The notes under the pieces are model-generated. The model made no database searches. It was not told where the DNA came from and saw nothing but the letters and a program-made list of their open reading frames with translations. Positions 8,222-17,479 of a stretch of DNA of 64,000 nt are shown piece after piece; positions within the stretch are counted from its first letter, which is position 1, and each line of letters begins with the position of its first letter. The stretch lies in contig NZ_JBBHDV010000001.1 in NCBI RefSeq assembly GCF_037478135.1, forward strand, positions 434,001 to 498,000, in the 5' to 3' direction. The position numbers were made by a program, and so were the translations under genes. This DNA is from Denitratimonas sp037478135. GTDB taxonomy: Bacteria > Pseudomonadota > Gammaproteobacteria > Xanthomonadales > Xanthomonadaceae.

Positions 8222-11200
8222 CCATGGCCTCCAACGGCTCGGGATTGTTGTTCCAGTACTTCGATTTCGCGTGCCAGCGCCTGCGGCGAACGGGTGCGTG
8301 GCGCCAGCAGCCGGTAGAACGCCGGCACCACATACAGCGACAGCAGGGTGGAGAAGGACACGCCGAAGATCAGCACCACACCGACCGTGCTGCGGCTGGC
8401 CGAGCCCGGCCCGCCGGCCGCGACCAGCGGAATCGCGCCGGCGACGGTGGCGATCGAGGTCATCAGGATCGGGCGCAGGCGCACCGAAGCGGCCTCGGCG
8501 ATGGCCTCGTCGACGCTGCGGCCTTCGTCACGCAGCTGATTGGCGAATTCCACGATCAGGATGCCGTTCTTGGCTGCCAGTCCGACCAGCATCACGATGC
8601 CGATCTGGCTGAAAAGATTGAGCGAGCCACCGGTGATCCACAGCCCGATCAGCGCGCCCAGCACCGCCAGCGGCACCGTCAGCATGATGACGATGGGGTG
8701 GATGAAGCTCTCGAACTGCGCCGCCAGCACCAGGTACACGATCAGCAGCGCCATCAGGAAGGTGAACATCACCGCGCCGCCGGCCTGAAGATATTCGCGC
8801 GATTCGCCCTTGAAATCGATCTGCGCCACGTCCGGCAGTTCCTCGGCCGCGACCTGCTGCACCCAGGCGATGGCCTCGCCCAGGGTGTAGCCCGGCGCCA
8901 GGCCGCCGGACACGGTGATCGCGCGCAGCCGGTTGAAGCGGTTGAGCGAGCCGGGTTCGGCCAGTTCGCTCAGGGTCACGACGCTGGCCAGCGGCACCAG
9001 GTCGCCGCTGCGGGTGCGCACGTGAATGTTTTCCAGATCGGCCGGGTCGCTGCGGTCGTCGGCGCGTGCCTGCAGCATCACATCGTATTCCTCGCCGGCA
9101 TCGACGAAGGTGGTGACGCGGCGCGAGCCCATCATGGTTTCCAGCGTGCGGCCGATGTCCTGCACCGAAATTCCGAGATCGGCGGCGCGGTTGCGGTCGA
9201 TATGGACGCGCACCTGCGGACGGGTTTCCTTGTAGTCCGAGTCGACCGCGAACAGGCCGGGATTTTCCACGGCACGCGCCAGGATGCGGTCGCGCCACTG
9301 CGCCAGTTCCTCGTAATCCGGGCCGCCGATGACGACGTTGAAGGGCTGGCCACGGCTACGCACCAGTCCGGTCCGCACCTGCGGCAGTGCCCGCACGCCG
9401 GGGATTTCGGCCAGCACTTCGCGCACTTCTTCAACCACTTGCGCGGTGCTGACATCACGCTCGCGCCAGCCCTTCAGGAACACCATCGCCATGCCGGTAT
9501 GCATTTCCTCGCTGCCGCCAAAGCCGCCGGGTACGCGGGTGTTGACCCGGTCCAGCGTATGCTCGGGGCTGGTCATCGGGATCATCAGGGCTTCCACCTG
9601 GGCGATCTGCTGCACGCTGTAGTCGAAGCCGGCGCCTTCCGGTCCCTGCACGCTGATGAAGAACGCGCCGCGATCCTCGGGGGGCGCCAGTTCGTTCGGT
9701 ACCTGGCCGCCCAGCAGCAGACTCAGGCCGAGCGCGCCGAGCATCAGCAGCGCGAACAGCAACGGCTTCCTGCTGGTGCGTTCGACCTGGCGGCGATAGG
9801 TTTGCGAAAGCTGTTTCAGGCGCCGGTTGATCCAGCCGACCAGGCCGCCGACCTCCCGCTGCGGGCGCACCAGTTTGGAGGACATCATCGGCGTCAGCGT
9901 CAGCGCGACGAAGGCCGAAATCGAGATCGCTGCCGCCAGCGCCACCGACAGTTCGCGGAACAGGCGGCCGGTATTGCCTTCCATGAAGCCCACCGGCAGG
10001 AACACCGCGACCAGTACCGCCGTGGTGGCGATCACCGCGAAGCCGACCTGGCGGGTGCCACGGATCGCGGCCACCAGTGGCGGTTCGCCCAGATCGCAAC
10101 GGCGCTGGATGTTTTCCAGCACCACGATGGCATCGTCCACCACCAGCCCGATGCACAGCACCAGTGCCAGCAGGGTCAGCAGGTTGATCGAAAAACCGAA
10201 GGCGAACAGCGCGATGAAGGCCGACACCAGACACACCGGTACCGTCACCGCCGGCACCAGCGCGGTGCGCAGGCTGCCCAGGAACAGGAAGATCACGACC
10301 AGCACCAGCGCCATCGCCTCGGCCAGGGTCCAGTAGACGCGCTCGACCGCCGCCTCGATGAATACGGTGTTGTCGAATGCGGAAAAAATCTGCACGCCCT
10401 CGGGCAGCGAGCGCTGGATCTCCACGGCTTCGGCCTTGGCTGCGCGGGCCACGTCCAGGGCGTTGGCGGTGGAGGTCTTGACGATGCCAAGTCCGACGTT
10501 GGGCTGGCCGTTGCTGCGGTAGTAGGAGCGACGTTCAGCCGAGGCGCGTTCCACCTGCGCGACGTCGCCCAGCCGGACCAGATAACCGTCCTCGCCCTTG
10601 CGCAGCACCAGCGCGGCGAAGTCTTCCGGTTCCAGATAGTTGCGCGCCACGCGCAGGGTGAAATCGCGGTCGGCGGACTCGATGCGGCCGGCCGGCAACT
10701 CCACGTTCTCGCGCTGCAACGCGTTTTCCACATCGGTCACGGTCAGGCCGCGTGCGGCCAGCGCTTCGCGGTCCAGCCAGATGCGCATCGCATAGCGCTG
10801 CTCGCCGCCGATGCGCACCGTGGCCACGCCGTCCAGCGCCGAGAGCCGGTCCACGACATAGCGGTCGGCGTAATCGCTCAGCTCCAGCGTATCCATCGTG
10901 GTGGCGCTCATGTTGAGCCACAGGATGGCGTCGGCGTCGGCTTCGACCTTTTCGATGCGCGGCGGGTCGGCCTCGTCCGGAATGCGGTTCTGGACCCGGC
11001 TGATGGCGTCGCGCACGTCGTTGGCGGCGGCTTCGATGTCGCGTTGCAGGGTGAATTCGATGGTCAGGCTGGAGCGCCCGTTCTCGCTGCGCGATTCCAG
11101 CGTTTCAACGCCTTCGATGCCGCTGACCGCATCTTCCAGCACCTGCGTCACGCGGCTTTCCACCACGGCGGCGGAGGCGCCCGGGTAGGTGACCCGCACC

Positions 11201-11337
11201 GACACCACCGGCGGATCGATCGCCGGCAGTTCACGCAGCGTGAGGCGGGTGAAGGACATCACGCCCAGCGCGATCAGCAGCAGGCTCATCACGGTGGCCA
11301 GCACCGGACGTTTGATCGAAAGATCGGAAATCATCAT
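8218..11337 (-). CDS. RND multidrug efflux permease (HAE1 family)
   Basis: This 1039-residue inner-membrane pump is of the AcrB/MexB type and is driven by the proton gradient. Twelve membrane segments are expected; the first (PVLATVMSLLLIALGVMSF) and the central block with the proton-relay acidic pair in GLVVDDAIVVLEN are clear, as is the late block FSQIGIVMLVGLAAKNGILI. Two large periplasmic loops fill residues ~40-330 and ~560-870. The start is MMISDLSIKRP (11337); the open frame runs further upstream but without similarity. The adaptor gene lies 22 bp upstream. No outer-membrane partner gene is next to it, so a TolC-like channel from elsewhere is probably used. Confidence 0.92.
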   Translation of the reverse strand: MMISDLSIKRPVLATVMSLLLIALGVMSFTRLTLRELPAIDPPVVSVRVTYPGASAAVVESRVTQVLEDAVSGIEGVETLESRSENGRSSLTIEFTLQRDIEAAANDVRDAISRVQNRIPDEADPPRIEKVEADADAILWLNMSATTMDTLELSDYADRYVVDRLSALDGVATVRIGGEQRYAMRIWLDREALAARGLTVTDVENALQRENVELPAGRIESADRDFTLRVARNYLEPEDFAALVLRKGEDGYLVRLGDVAQVERASAERRSYYRSNGQPNVGLGIVKTSTANALDVARAAKAEAVEIQRSLPEGVQIFSAFDNTVFIEAAVERVYWTLAEAMALVLVVIFLFLGSLRTALVPAVTVPVCLVSAFIALFAFGFSINLLTLLALVLCIGLVVDDAIVVLENIQRRCDLGEPPLVAAIRGTRQVGFAVIATTAVLVAVFLPVGFMEGNTGRLFRELSVALAAAISISAFVALTLTPMMSSKLVRPQREVGGLVGWINRRLKQLSQTYRRQVERTSRKPLLFALLMLGALGLSLLLGGQVPNELAPPEDRGAFFISVQGPEGAGFDYSVQQIAQVEALMIPMTSPEHTLDRVNTRVPGGFGGSEEMHTGMAMVFLKGWRERDVSTAQVVEEVREVLAEIPGVRALPQVRTGLVRSRGQPFNVVIGGPDYEELAQWRDRILARAVENPGLFAVDSDYKETRPQVRVHIDRNRAADLGISVQDIGRTLETMMGSRRVTTFVDAGEEYDVMLQARADDRSDPADLENIHVRTRSGDLVPLASVVTLSELAEPGSLNRFNRLRAITVSGGLAPGYTLGEAIAWVQQVAAEELPDVAQIDFKGESREYLQAGGAVMFTFLMALLIVYLVLAAQFESFIHPIVIMLTVPLAVLGALIGLWITGGSLNLFSQIGIVMLVGLAAKNGILIVEFANQLRDEGRSVDEAIAEAASVRLRPILMTSIATVAGAIPLVAAGGPGSASRSTVGVVLIFGVSFSTLLSLYVVPAFYRLLAPRTRSPQALAREIEVLEQQSRAVGGHG

Positions 11338-11359
11338 GGCCGGCGTGCTCCGCAGGTGC

Positions 11360-12412
11360 TCACTGCGCGTTCGCCGTTTCGGGCAGGCGCACGCGGGCGC
11401 CGTCGCGCAGCTTGCCGGTGCCATCGACCACGATGCTGTCGCCGGCACTGACGCCGGAGGTCACTTCGACCTGGCCGCTGCGGCGCGCACCCAGCTGGAC
11501 GGTCACCTGTTCCACCGTCAGGTCATCACGGATGCGATACAGCAGGGCACGCGTGCCGACCTGCACGACGGCGATTTCCGGCACCGCCAGGGTATTGCGC
11601 CGGTCCTGCAGCAGGCGTACCGACAACAGCATGCCGGGGCGCAGCAGCGCTTCGGGGTTCGGAAGTTCGGCACGCACGGTGATTGCACGGGTCAGCGGGT
11701 CCACGCGCGAATCCACCGCGCTGACCCGGCCTTCGAATGTTTGCTCCGGAAAGGCGTTGCTGTGCGCCTGGATCACATCGCCACTGTCGACCTGGCCAAG
11801 GTGGTTTTCCGGTATCGGGAAATCGAGCTTGATGGTGCGGATGTCGTCCAGCGTGCTGATCACCGTGCCCGGTGTCACCAGTGCGCCGGGGCTGACCTGG
11901 CGGAAGCCCAGCACGCCGGCGAAGGGCGCGCTGATGATGCGGTCGGCCAGCGCCGCGCGGATCGCGTCGGCGCGCGCGCGCGCGGCATCGCGTACCGAGA
12001 GCTGGGTATCGAGCTGACTGCGCGGGATGGTGCCCTGTTTCACCAATTCCGCCAGGCGGTCGTATTGCTTGCTGGCCTCCACAAAGGTGGCCTGCGCGGC
12101 TTCCAGTTGCGCCACTTCGGCGCGGCCGGAAAGATCCACCAGCACGTCACCGGCTTCGACGAAATCGCCATCCTGAAAATTCACCCGGGTCACGGTTTCG
12201 GTGACTTTGGCGGTCAACGTGACCGATTCATTGGCTTGCGCCGTGCCCAGGGCTTGGATTTCGTCCTGCCATGACACCTGTTCCACCGTGCCGGCGGTGA
12301 CCAGCGGCGGCAGCGCGGCCTGGCCGCCGGAAGCCGGGCCGTCCTTGCCGCAGCCGGCGAGCAGGACGGTCAGGAGCAGCACGAGACTGCGGACGCGAAG
12401 TTGTTGCAGCAT
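11360..12412 (-). CDS. RND efflux periplasmic adaptor lipoprotein (MFP family)
   Basis: This 350-residue membrane-fusion protein links the RND pump encoded just downstream to an outer-membrane channel. It has a lipoprotein signal with lipobox LLAGC (Cys near residue 21). A split biotinyl-lipoyl-like domain is seen in VTRVNFQDGDFVEAGDVLV and the matching half around ISAPFAGVLGFRQVSPG. Between them is a coiled-coil hairpin rich in Ala and Glu, followed by beta-barrel and membrane-proximal domains ending in SIVVDGTGKLRDGARV. The ATG at 12412 is chosen for the signal peptide. Pump specificity cannot be inferred. Confidence 0.92.
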   Translation of the reverse strand: MLQQLRVRSLVLLLTVLLAGCGKDGPASGGQAALPPLVTAGTVEQVSWQDEIQALGTAQANESVTLTAKVTETVTRVNFQDGDFVEAGDVLVDLSGRAEVAQLEAAQATFVEASKQYDRLAELVKQGTIPRSQLDTQLSVRDAARARADAIRAALADRIISAPFAGVLGFRQVSPGALVTPGTVISTLDDIRTIKLDFPIPENHLGQVDSGDVIQAHSNAFPEQTFEGRVSAVDSRVDPLTRAITVRAELPNPEALLRPGMLLSVRLLQDRRNTLAVPEIAVVQVGTRALLYRIRDDLTVEQVTVQLGARRSGQVEVTSGVSAGDSIVVDGTGKLRDGARVRLPETANAQ

Positions 12413-12595
12413 GGGACTTCCTTGTAGGCAGGCGGCCCGGTGTGACCGGAAGTGCGAAGTTGGGCTCCAGGCTGACAACCGGACTATGCCTGCGATCGCA
12501 TCGGACACGCAGAATCGGCCGATTGTACGGGCGCGCCTGCGCTGCTGCATGGGTCAGGTGTCATGCCCGGCGGTGGTAAGGATGCGGTTCCACCG

Positions 12596-12628
12596 AAAAA
12601 ACGAAGGGCCGCACATGGCGGCCCTTCG
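12596..12628 (-). terminator. Rho-independent terminator after sucD
   Basis: On the minus strand a perfect 11-bp stem (CGAAGGGCCGC / GCGGCCCTTCG) with a 5-nt loop is followed by six T. It lies 21 bp past the sucD stop and ends the sucCD transcript. Confidence 0.85.
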
Positions 12629-12649
12629 GGTGCTGCATCGGTGTGGCGG

Positions 12650-13522
12650 TCAGGCCAGGCGCTTGGCGATCGCAGCGCCCAGATCACCGGGTGATTTCAC
12701 CGTGGTGACGCCGGCTTCCTCCAGCGCGGCGAACTTGCCGGCGGCGGTGCCGCTGCCACCCGAGGCGATGGCACCGGCGTGGCCCATGCGCTTGCCTTCC
12801 GGGGCCGAGGCGCCGGCGATGAAGCCGACCACCGGCTTGGTGACGTACTCGGAGATGAACTGCGCGGCTTCTTCCTCGGCGCTGCCGCCGATTTCGCCGA
12901 CCATGATGATGCCTTCGGTCTGCGGGTCGTCCTGGAACAGACGCAGCGCGTCGATGAAGTTCATGCCCTGGATCGGATCGCCACCGATGCCGATCACGGT
13001 GGACTGGCCCAGCCCGGCGGCGGTGGTCTGCTTGACCGCTTCATAGGTGAGGGTGCCGGAACGCGACACGATGCCGACCTTGCCGACGCTGTGGATGTGG
13101 CCGGGCATGATGCCGATCTTGCATTCGCCCGGGGTGATGACGCCGGGGCAGTTCGGGCCGATCAGCACGACATCGTCGTAGCCGGCGAGCACGTTCTTGA
13201 CCCGCAGCATGTCCAGCACCGGGATGCCTTCGGTGATGCAGACGATGACCTGGATGCCGGCATCGGCCGCTTCCAGGATCGCGTCGGCCGCGAACGGGGG
13301 CGGCACGTAGATGACCGAGGCGTTGGCGCCGGTTTCCTCGACCGCATCGACCACGGTGTTGAAGACCGGCAGGCCCAGGTGTTCGGTACCGCCCTTGCCG
13401 GGCGTGACGCCGCCGACGACCTTGGTGCCGTAGTCGAGCATCTGCTCGGCGTGGAAGGTGCCCTGCTGGCCGGTGAAGCCCTGCACGATCACCTTGGTGT
13501 TCTTGTTGACCAGTACGCTCAT
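12650..13522 (-). CDS. sucD: Succinyl-CoA synthetase alpha subunit (ADP-forming)
   Basis: This 290-residue subunit, with SucC, converts succinyl-CoA, ADP or GDP and phosphate to succinate, CoA and ATP/GTP in the TCA cycle. The N-terminal CoA-binding Rossmann domain has KVIVQGFTGQQGTFH. The phosphohistidine is H248 in KRMGHAGAIASGG, and the conserved IGGDP segment is near 180. It lies 12 bp downstream of sucC, as usual, and ends at a strong terminator. Length and motifs are normal. Confidence 0.97.
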   Translation of the reverse strand: MSVLVNKNTKVIVQGFTGQQGTFHAEQMLDYGTKVVGGVTPGKGGTEHLGLPVFNTVVDAVEETGANASVIYVPPPFAADAILEAADAGIQVIVCITEGIPVLDMLRVKNVLAGYDDVVLIGPNCPGVITPGECKIGIMPGHIHSVGKVGIVSRSGTLTYEAVKQTTAAGLGQSTVIGIGGDPIQGMNFIDALRLFQDDPQTEGIIMVGEIGGSAEEEAAQFISEYVTKPVVGFIAGASAPEGKRMGHAGAIASGGSGTAAGKFAALEEAGVTTVKSPGDLGAAIAKRLA

Positions 13523-13534
13523 GGTGTCGTGTCC

Positions 13535-14698
13535 TCAGGCTGCGATGGCGGCGACGGCCTTGCGGGCGCCGTCGTTGATGTCGTCGGCAGGCGTGATCGC
13601 CAGGCCGGAGTTCTTCAGCAACTCCTTGCCCTTCTCCACGTTGGTGCCTTCCAGGCGCACGATGACCGGCACCTTGACGTCCACTTCCTTGACCGCGGCG
13701 ATGATGCCTTCGGCGATCATGTCGCAGCGCACGATGCCGCCGAAGATGTTGACGAAGATCGCCTTGACCTTGTCCGAGGACAGGATCAGCTTGAAGGCTT
13801 CGGTCACGCGTTCCTTGGTGGCGCCGCCGCCGACGTCGAGGAAGTTGGCCGGCGAGCCGCCTTCCAGCTGGATCACGTCCATCGTGGCCATGGCCAGACC
13901 GGCACCGTTGACCATGCAGCCGATGTTGCCGTCCATGGTCACGTAGTTCAGATCGTGCTGGCTGGCAGCGACTTCGGTTTCGTCTTCCTGGCGGATGTCG
14001 CGCATCGCAGCCAGATCGGCGTGGCGGAAGGTGGCGTTGTCGTCGGAATTGACCTTGCCGTCGAGCACGGCCAGATCGCCGTTGGTCAGGATCGCCAGCG
14101 GGTTCAGTTCGACCAGCGCCAGATCCTTTTCATTGAACAGCTTGTACAGGCCCATCATCAGCTTGGTGAGCTGGCCAACCTGTTTGGCGGTCAGGCCCAT
14201 CGCGAAGCCGACCTGGCGGCACTGGAACGGCTGCAGGCCCTGGACGTAATTGACGTGCAGGGTCTGGATCTTTTCCGGGGTTTCAGCGGCGACCTGTTCA
14301 ATGTCGACACCGCCCTCGCTGGAGGTGATGAAGGTGATCGAACGGGTGGAGCGGTCCACCAGCAGCGACAGGTACAGCTCCTTGGCGATGTCGGTGGCCT
14401 GGGTCACCAGCACCTTGTCGATCGGAAGTTCGACACCGGCGGACTGGTAGGTGGCCATGCGCGTGCCGAGCATGGCCGAGGCGTACTGCTTGACCTCGTC
14501 CAGGGTCTTGGCGAGCTTGACGCCGCCGGCCTTGCCGCGCCCGCCGGCGTGGATCTGCGCCTTGACGACCCAGAAGTCGCCTCCGATGGATTTGGCGGCC
14601 GCAACGGCTTCATCCGGCGTGGTGGCGGTCTTTCCGGCCGGAACCGGAATGCCGTACCGGGCGAACAGTTCCTTGGCCTGATACTCGTGGAAGTTCAT
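13535..14698 (-). CDS. sucC: Succinyl-CoA synthetase beta subunit
   Basis: This 387-residue subunit has the ATP-grasp fold that binds nucleotide and phosphate, plus the C-terminal CoA-ligase domain. It begins with the family start MNFHEYQAKELFARYGIPVP. Clear segments are VVKAQIHAGGRGKAGGVKL in the ATP-grasp core, LVELNPLAI, and the C-terminal GGIVRCDMIAEGII. The gene is first of the sucC-sucD operon and divergent from pilS, with a 169-bp shared upstream region. Length matches the E. coli protein to within one residue. Confidence 0.97.
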   Translation of the reverse strand: MNFHEYQAKELFARYGIPVPAGKTATTPDEAVAAAKSIGGDFWVVKAQIHAGGRGKAGGVKLAKTLDEVKQYASAMLGTRMATYQSAGVELPIDKVLVTQATDIAKELYLSLLVDRSTRSITFITSSEGGVDIEQVAAETPEKIQTLHVNYVQGLQPFQCRQVGFAMGLTAKQVGQLTKLMMGLYKLFNEKDLALVELNPLAILTNGDLAVLDGKVNSDDNATFRHADLAAMRDIRQEDETEVAASQHDLNYVTMDGNIGCMVNGAGLAMATMDVIQLEGGSPANFLDVGGGATKERVTEAFKLILSSDKVKAIFVNIFGGIVRCDMIAEGIIAAVKEVDVKVPVIVRLEGTNVEKGKELLKNSGLAITPADDINDGARKAVAAIAA

Positions 14699-14867
14699 GC
14701 ATCACCTTGTGGGAAGGTAGGAGAGGGAGGGCGGGGCCGGAAGGCCGACGCCACGCCGTTGCCAGGGCCGCGAGGGCCGGAACGGGCCGCCCATTTTGAT
14801 GGACGCGCCGGGCAAAGGCAAAACGCGCGATACTGTGACGAAGTGTCAACAAGGGCCGGGGCGGGGG

Positions 14868-16526
14868 ATGAGCGAGATCGCGCTGCGCGACGAAGATGAG
14901 AGCCAGAGCCGTTCCGGCGACGAAGCGCTGCGGCGCGAACTGTATTTCTTCACCCTGTACCGCGCCCTGGTGGCGGCGTTGTTCGCACTGCTGGCGTTCG
15001 GTTCGTTGCCGGACGACTGGGTCACGCTGAGCCGGCCGCTGCTGGCCTCGGCGGTGGCCGCCAGTTATCTGGTGGTGTCGATGCTGCTGCTGTTGCACGG
15101 ACGCCGTGCGCACCAGCCGCTGTACGGCCAGGTGGTAGCCGGCGTGGTGCTGGACATCGTCGCCACCTTGCTGATGGTGCATTCGGTCACGCATCTGCAG
15201 ACTGGCATCGCGATGGCGCTGATCGTGACCTTCGGCGCGGCTTCGATCCTGCTGCCGCTGCGCACCACGCTGACGCTGGCGGTGGCGGCCGGCGTGCTGC
15301 TGCTGGTGGAATACGTGTTCTCGCGCATGGCCGACGGGCTGGACCGGCGCACGCTGATCGAAATCCTGGTCTGCGCGGCGGGCTATCTGGCGATGGCCAG
15401 GCTCGGCGACCTGATCGGCGGACAGATGCGCGCCACCCATGCACTGGCCGAACAGCGCAGCGTGGAAGTGGCCAGCCTGGCGCAGATCAACGAGCTGATC
15501 ATCCGACGCATGCGCACCGGCGTGCTGGTGGTGGACGTGGCCGGCACCGTCCACCTCTACAACGAGGCCGCCTGGCATCTGGTCGGGCAGCCCAGTGGCG
15601 GCATGCTGGCGCTGGGCGATATCGCGCCGGAGCTGGCGCAGCGCCTGTTCCAGTGGCGCATGGACAACGACCGTAATGACGGCCGGGCGCTGAAACTGGG
15701 CGAGGACGTGCCGGAGGTGATCCCGCGTTTCGCCCGGCTGGAGGCCAACAACGAGTTGTTCGTGATCTTCCTGGACGATACCTCGGTGCTGGCGCGGCGG
15801 GCCGAGGAAATGACGCTGTCCAACCTCGGCCGGCTTTCGGCCAGCATCGCGCACGAAATCCGCAACCCGCTGGCGGCGATCAGCTATTCGGCGCAGTTGC
15901 TGGAAGAGTCACCTGACTTGCCCGAGGCTGACCGGCGCCTGGTGGAGATCGTGCTGAACCACTGCCAGCGCATGAACGGCATCATCGAGAACGTGCTGAA
16001 CCTGTCACGGCGCGAGCGCTCGCGGCCCGAATCGCTGGATCTGGGGCAGTGGGTGCCGCGCTTCGTCGAGGAATACCGCGCCAACCACTATCTGGAAGGC
16101 ACCGAACTGCGTGCGGTGGCGCAGGGCAAGCACCTGAACGCGATGGTCGATCCGCAGCAACTGGACCAGGTGCTCAGCTGTCTGGTGCAGAATGCGATCA
16201 ACCATGGCCACCTGCCGGGCGAGCCGGCGCGCATCACCGTTACTGCCCGCCGGATGAACGAGGGCGGGCCGACGCTGGTGGAAGTCATCGATCGCGGCCC
16301 CGGCATTCCGCCGAAAGTGGCCGCGACGATCTTCGAGCCCTTCGTCACCACGCATGAGCATGGCAACGGCCTGGGGCTCTACATCGCGCGGCAGTTGTGC
16401 GATGCCAACCAGGCCCGGCTGGAGTTCGTGCCGATGGCCGGCGGCAGTTGCTTCCGCCTCACCCTGGCACACGCGCAGCGACTGGAAAACCTGCCGGGCA
16501 TGCGGCAGTCGGAAATTGCGCGTTGA
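14868..16526 (+). CDS. pilS: Sensor histidine kinase PilS
   Basis: This 552-residue membrane kinase is predicted to phosphorylate PilR. About six hydrophobic helices lie between residues 28 and 185 in the polytopic arrangement of PilS, followed by a PAS domain (~205-310), the HisKA dimer domain with phosphoacceptor H329 in SASIAHEIRNPLA, and the HATPase domain with N box QNAINHGH, G1 box VIDRGPGIP and G2 box GNGLGLYIA. The ATG at 14868 follows GCGGGGG, the best ribosome site; an upstream in-frame start lacks one. Its neighbour sucC is typical for the family's context in xanthomonads, but pilR is not next to it here. Confidence 0.85.
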   Translation: MSEIALRDEDESQSRSGDEALRRELYFFTLYRALVAALFALLAFGSLPDDWVTLSRPLLASAVAASYLVVSMLLLLHGRRAHQPLYGQVVAGVVLDIVATLLMVHSVTHLQTGIAMALIVTFGAASILLPLRTTLTLAVAAGVLLLVEYVFSRMADGLDRRTLIEILVCAAGYLAMARLGDLIGGQMRATHALAEQRSVEVASLAQINELIIRRMRTGVLVVDVAGTVHLYNEAAWHLVGQPSGGMLALGDIAPELAQRLFQWRMDNDRNDGRALKLGEDVPEVIPRFARLEANNELFVIFLDDTSVLARRAEEMTLSNLGRLSASIAHEIRNPLAAISYSAQLLEESPDLPEADRRLVEIVLNHCQRMNGIIENVLNLSRRERSRPESLDLGQWVPRFVEEYRANHYLEGTELRAVAQGKHLNAMVDPQQLDQVLSCLVQNAINHGHLPGEPARITVTARRMNEGGPTLVEVIDRGPGIPPKVAATIFEPFVTTHEHGNGLGLYIARQLCDANQARLEFVPMAGGSCFRLTLAHAQRLENLPGMRQSEIAR

Positions 16527-16745
16527 CGAGTGTCTGTGCCGGGCTTTTCGCAGCCAGACGCAGGCACGGGATCGCACGCAAGCCCGCGGGGAACGGAGTG
16601 TGGTCGGACGCCAGAAGCGGTGGTTTTTCTGCAGGCGTCTTTGGTGAAGCGGCTAACCACAACGCAACACTTTTTCGGGAGTGGTCCTGGCCGCGCTGGG
16701 GCTTGGGGTCGGAACACACTCCGAAGCGGGGCGGTCAGCGCCGGC

Positions 16746-17012
16746 TCAGTGCCGGTGCAGCGTATGCCGGGTCTTTTCCACCACCGAGAACTCGCCTTCG
16801 ATCACGTTCGGATCAACCGGGCGGGTGGCGCCCGGCGGCACTCCGCGCAGGCCCAGCAGCAGGCGACGGACCGCATAGCCCAGCACCACCGCCGCCGCGA
16901 CGATCAGCCCGAAGGCGGTGAACATTCCCAGCAGCACCAGCCCGGCCAGCCCCAGCGCCAGACGCGCCAGCGGGTGCCGGGGAGGGTTCAGGGAAAACAT
17001 GAAAGGTCGCAT
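16746..17012 (-). CDS. Small inner-membrane protein of unknown function
   Basis: This 88-residue protein has one or two closely spaced membrane helices (LARLALGLAGLVLLGMFTAF and LIVAAAVVLGYAVRRLLLGL) and a polar tail with a DPNVIEGEFSVVE segment. That tail occurs in small hypothetical membrane proteins of xanthomonads. A second in-frame ATG at 17000 is also possible. It is divergent from the Rieske gene, 89 bp away. No function can be assigned. Confidence 0.6.
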   Translation of the reverse strand: MRPFMFSLNPPRHPLARLALGLAGLVLLGMFTAFGLIVAAAVVLGYAVRRLLLGLRGVPPGATRPVDPNVIEGEFSVVEKTRHTLHRH

Positions 17013-17101
17013 CGCAATGTCCTTGGCATGGCAGAATGCCGCGCTCCGTTGTCCGAGTATCGGGGTCGCTGCGCGGCATCACAAGTGACCCGAATCCCAT
17101 C

Positions 17102-17437
17102 ATGTCGTTCATTTTCGTTGCATCGCTGGACACCCTGCCCGAGGGCGGGGTGCATGAAATCCGCGCCGTGGTTGGTGGCGAGGACAGCTCGCTGCTGGTC
17201 TTGCGCCAAGGCGAGCAGGTGCGGGTATTCCACAATGTCTGCCCGCATGCCGGGCGCAGTCTGGAGCTGGCGCCGGGGCGTTTTCTGGTCGATCAGGGCC
17301 TGCTGGTGTGCGCCGCACACGGCGCCTGCTTCACGATTCCACAGGGTGACTGCGTATCCGGCCCGTGCCGCGGCCAGTCACTGAGTGAAGTGTCCAGCGA
17401 GCTGCGCGACGGCCAGCTGTGGATCGATCCGGCCTGA
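17102..17437 (+). CDS. Rieske [2Fe-2S] ferredoxin-like protein
   Basis: This 111-residue soluble protein carries a complete Rieske cluster motif: C-x-H in VCPHAGRS and C-x-x-H in VCAAHGACF, about 17 residues apart. It has the length of NirD/BphF-type small Rieske proteins that feed electrons to oxygenases or reductases, but no oxygenase is nearby. The start at 17102 is placed by homology, since the preceding frame has no family similarity. It is convergent with the SLC13-type transporter gene. Function beyond electron transfer is unknown. Confidence 0.85.
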   Translation: MSFIFVASLDTLPEGGVHEIRAVVGGEDSSLLVLRQGEQVRVFHNVCPHAGRSLELAPGRFLVDQGLLVCAAHGACFTIPQGDCVSGPCRGQSLSEVSSELRDGQLWIDPA

Positions 17438-17479
17438 ACAGAAGCGTTTTGATCCCCGGAATCCGGGCAGCGTGCAAGG

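Noticed and set aside
8068..11451. 1127-residue plus-strand frame opposite the RND pump gene
   Set aside because: This frame is open only because of the high GC content. The protein is rich in His/Gln/Arg repeats without a fold, while the opposite strand has the full RND sequence.
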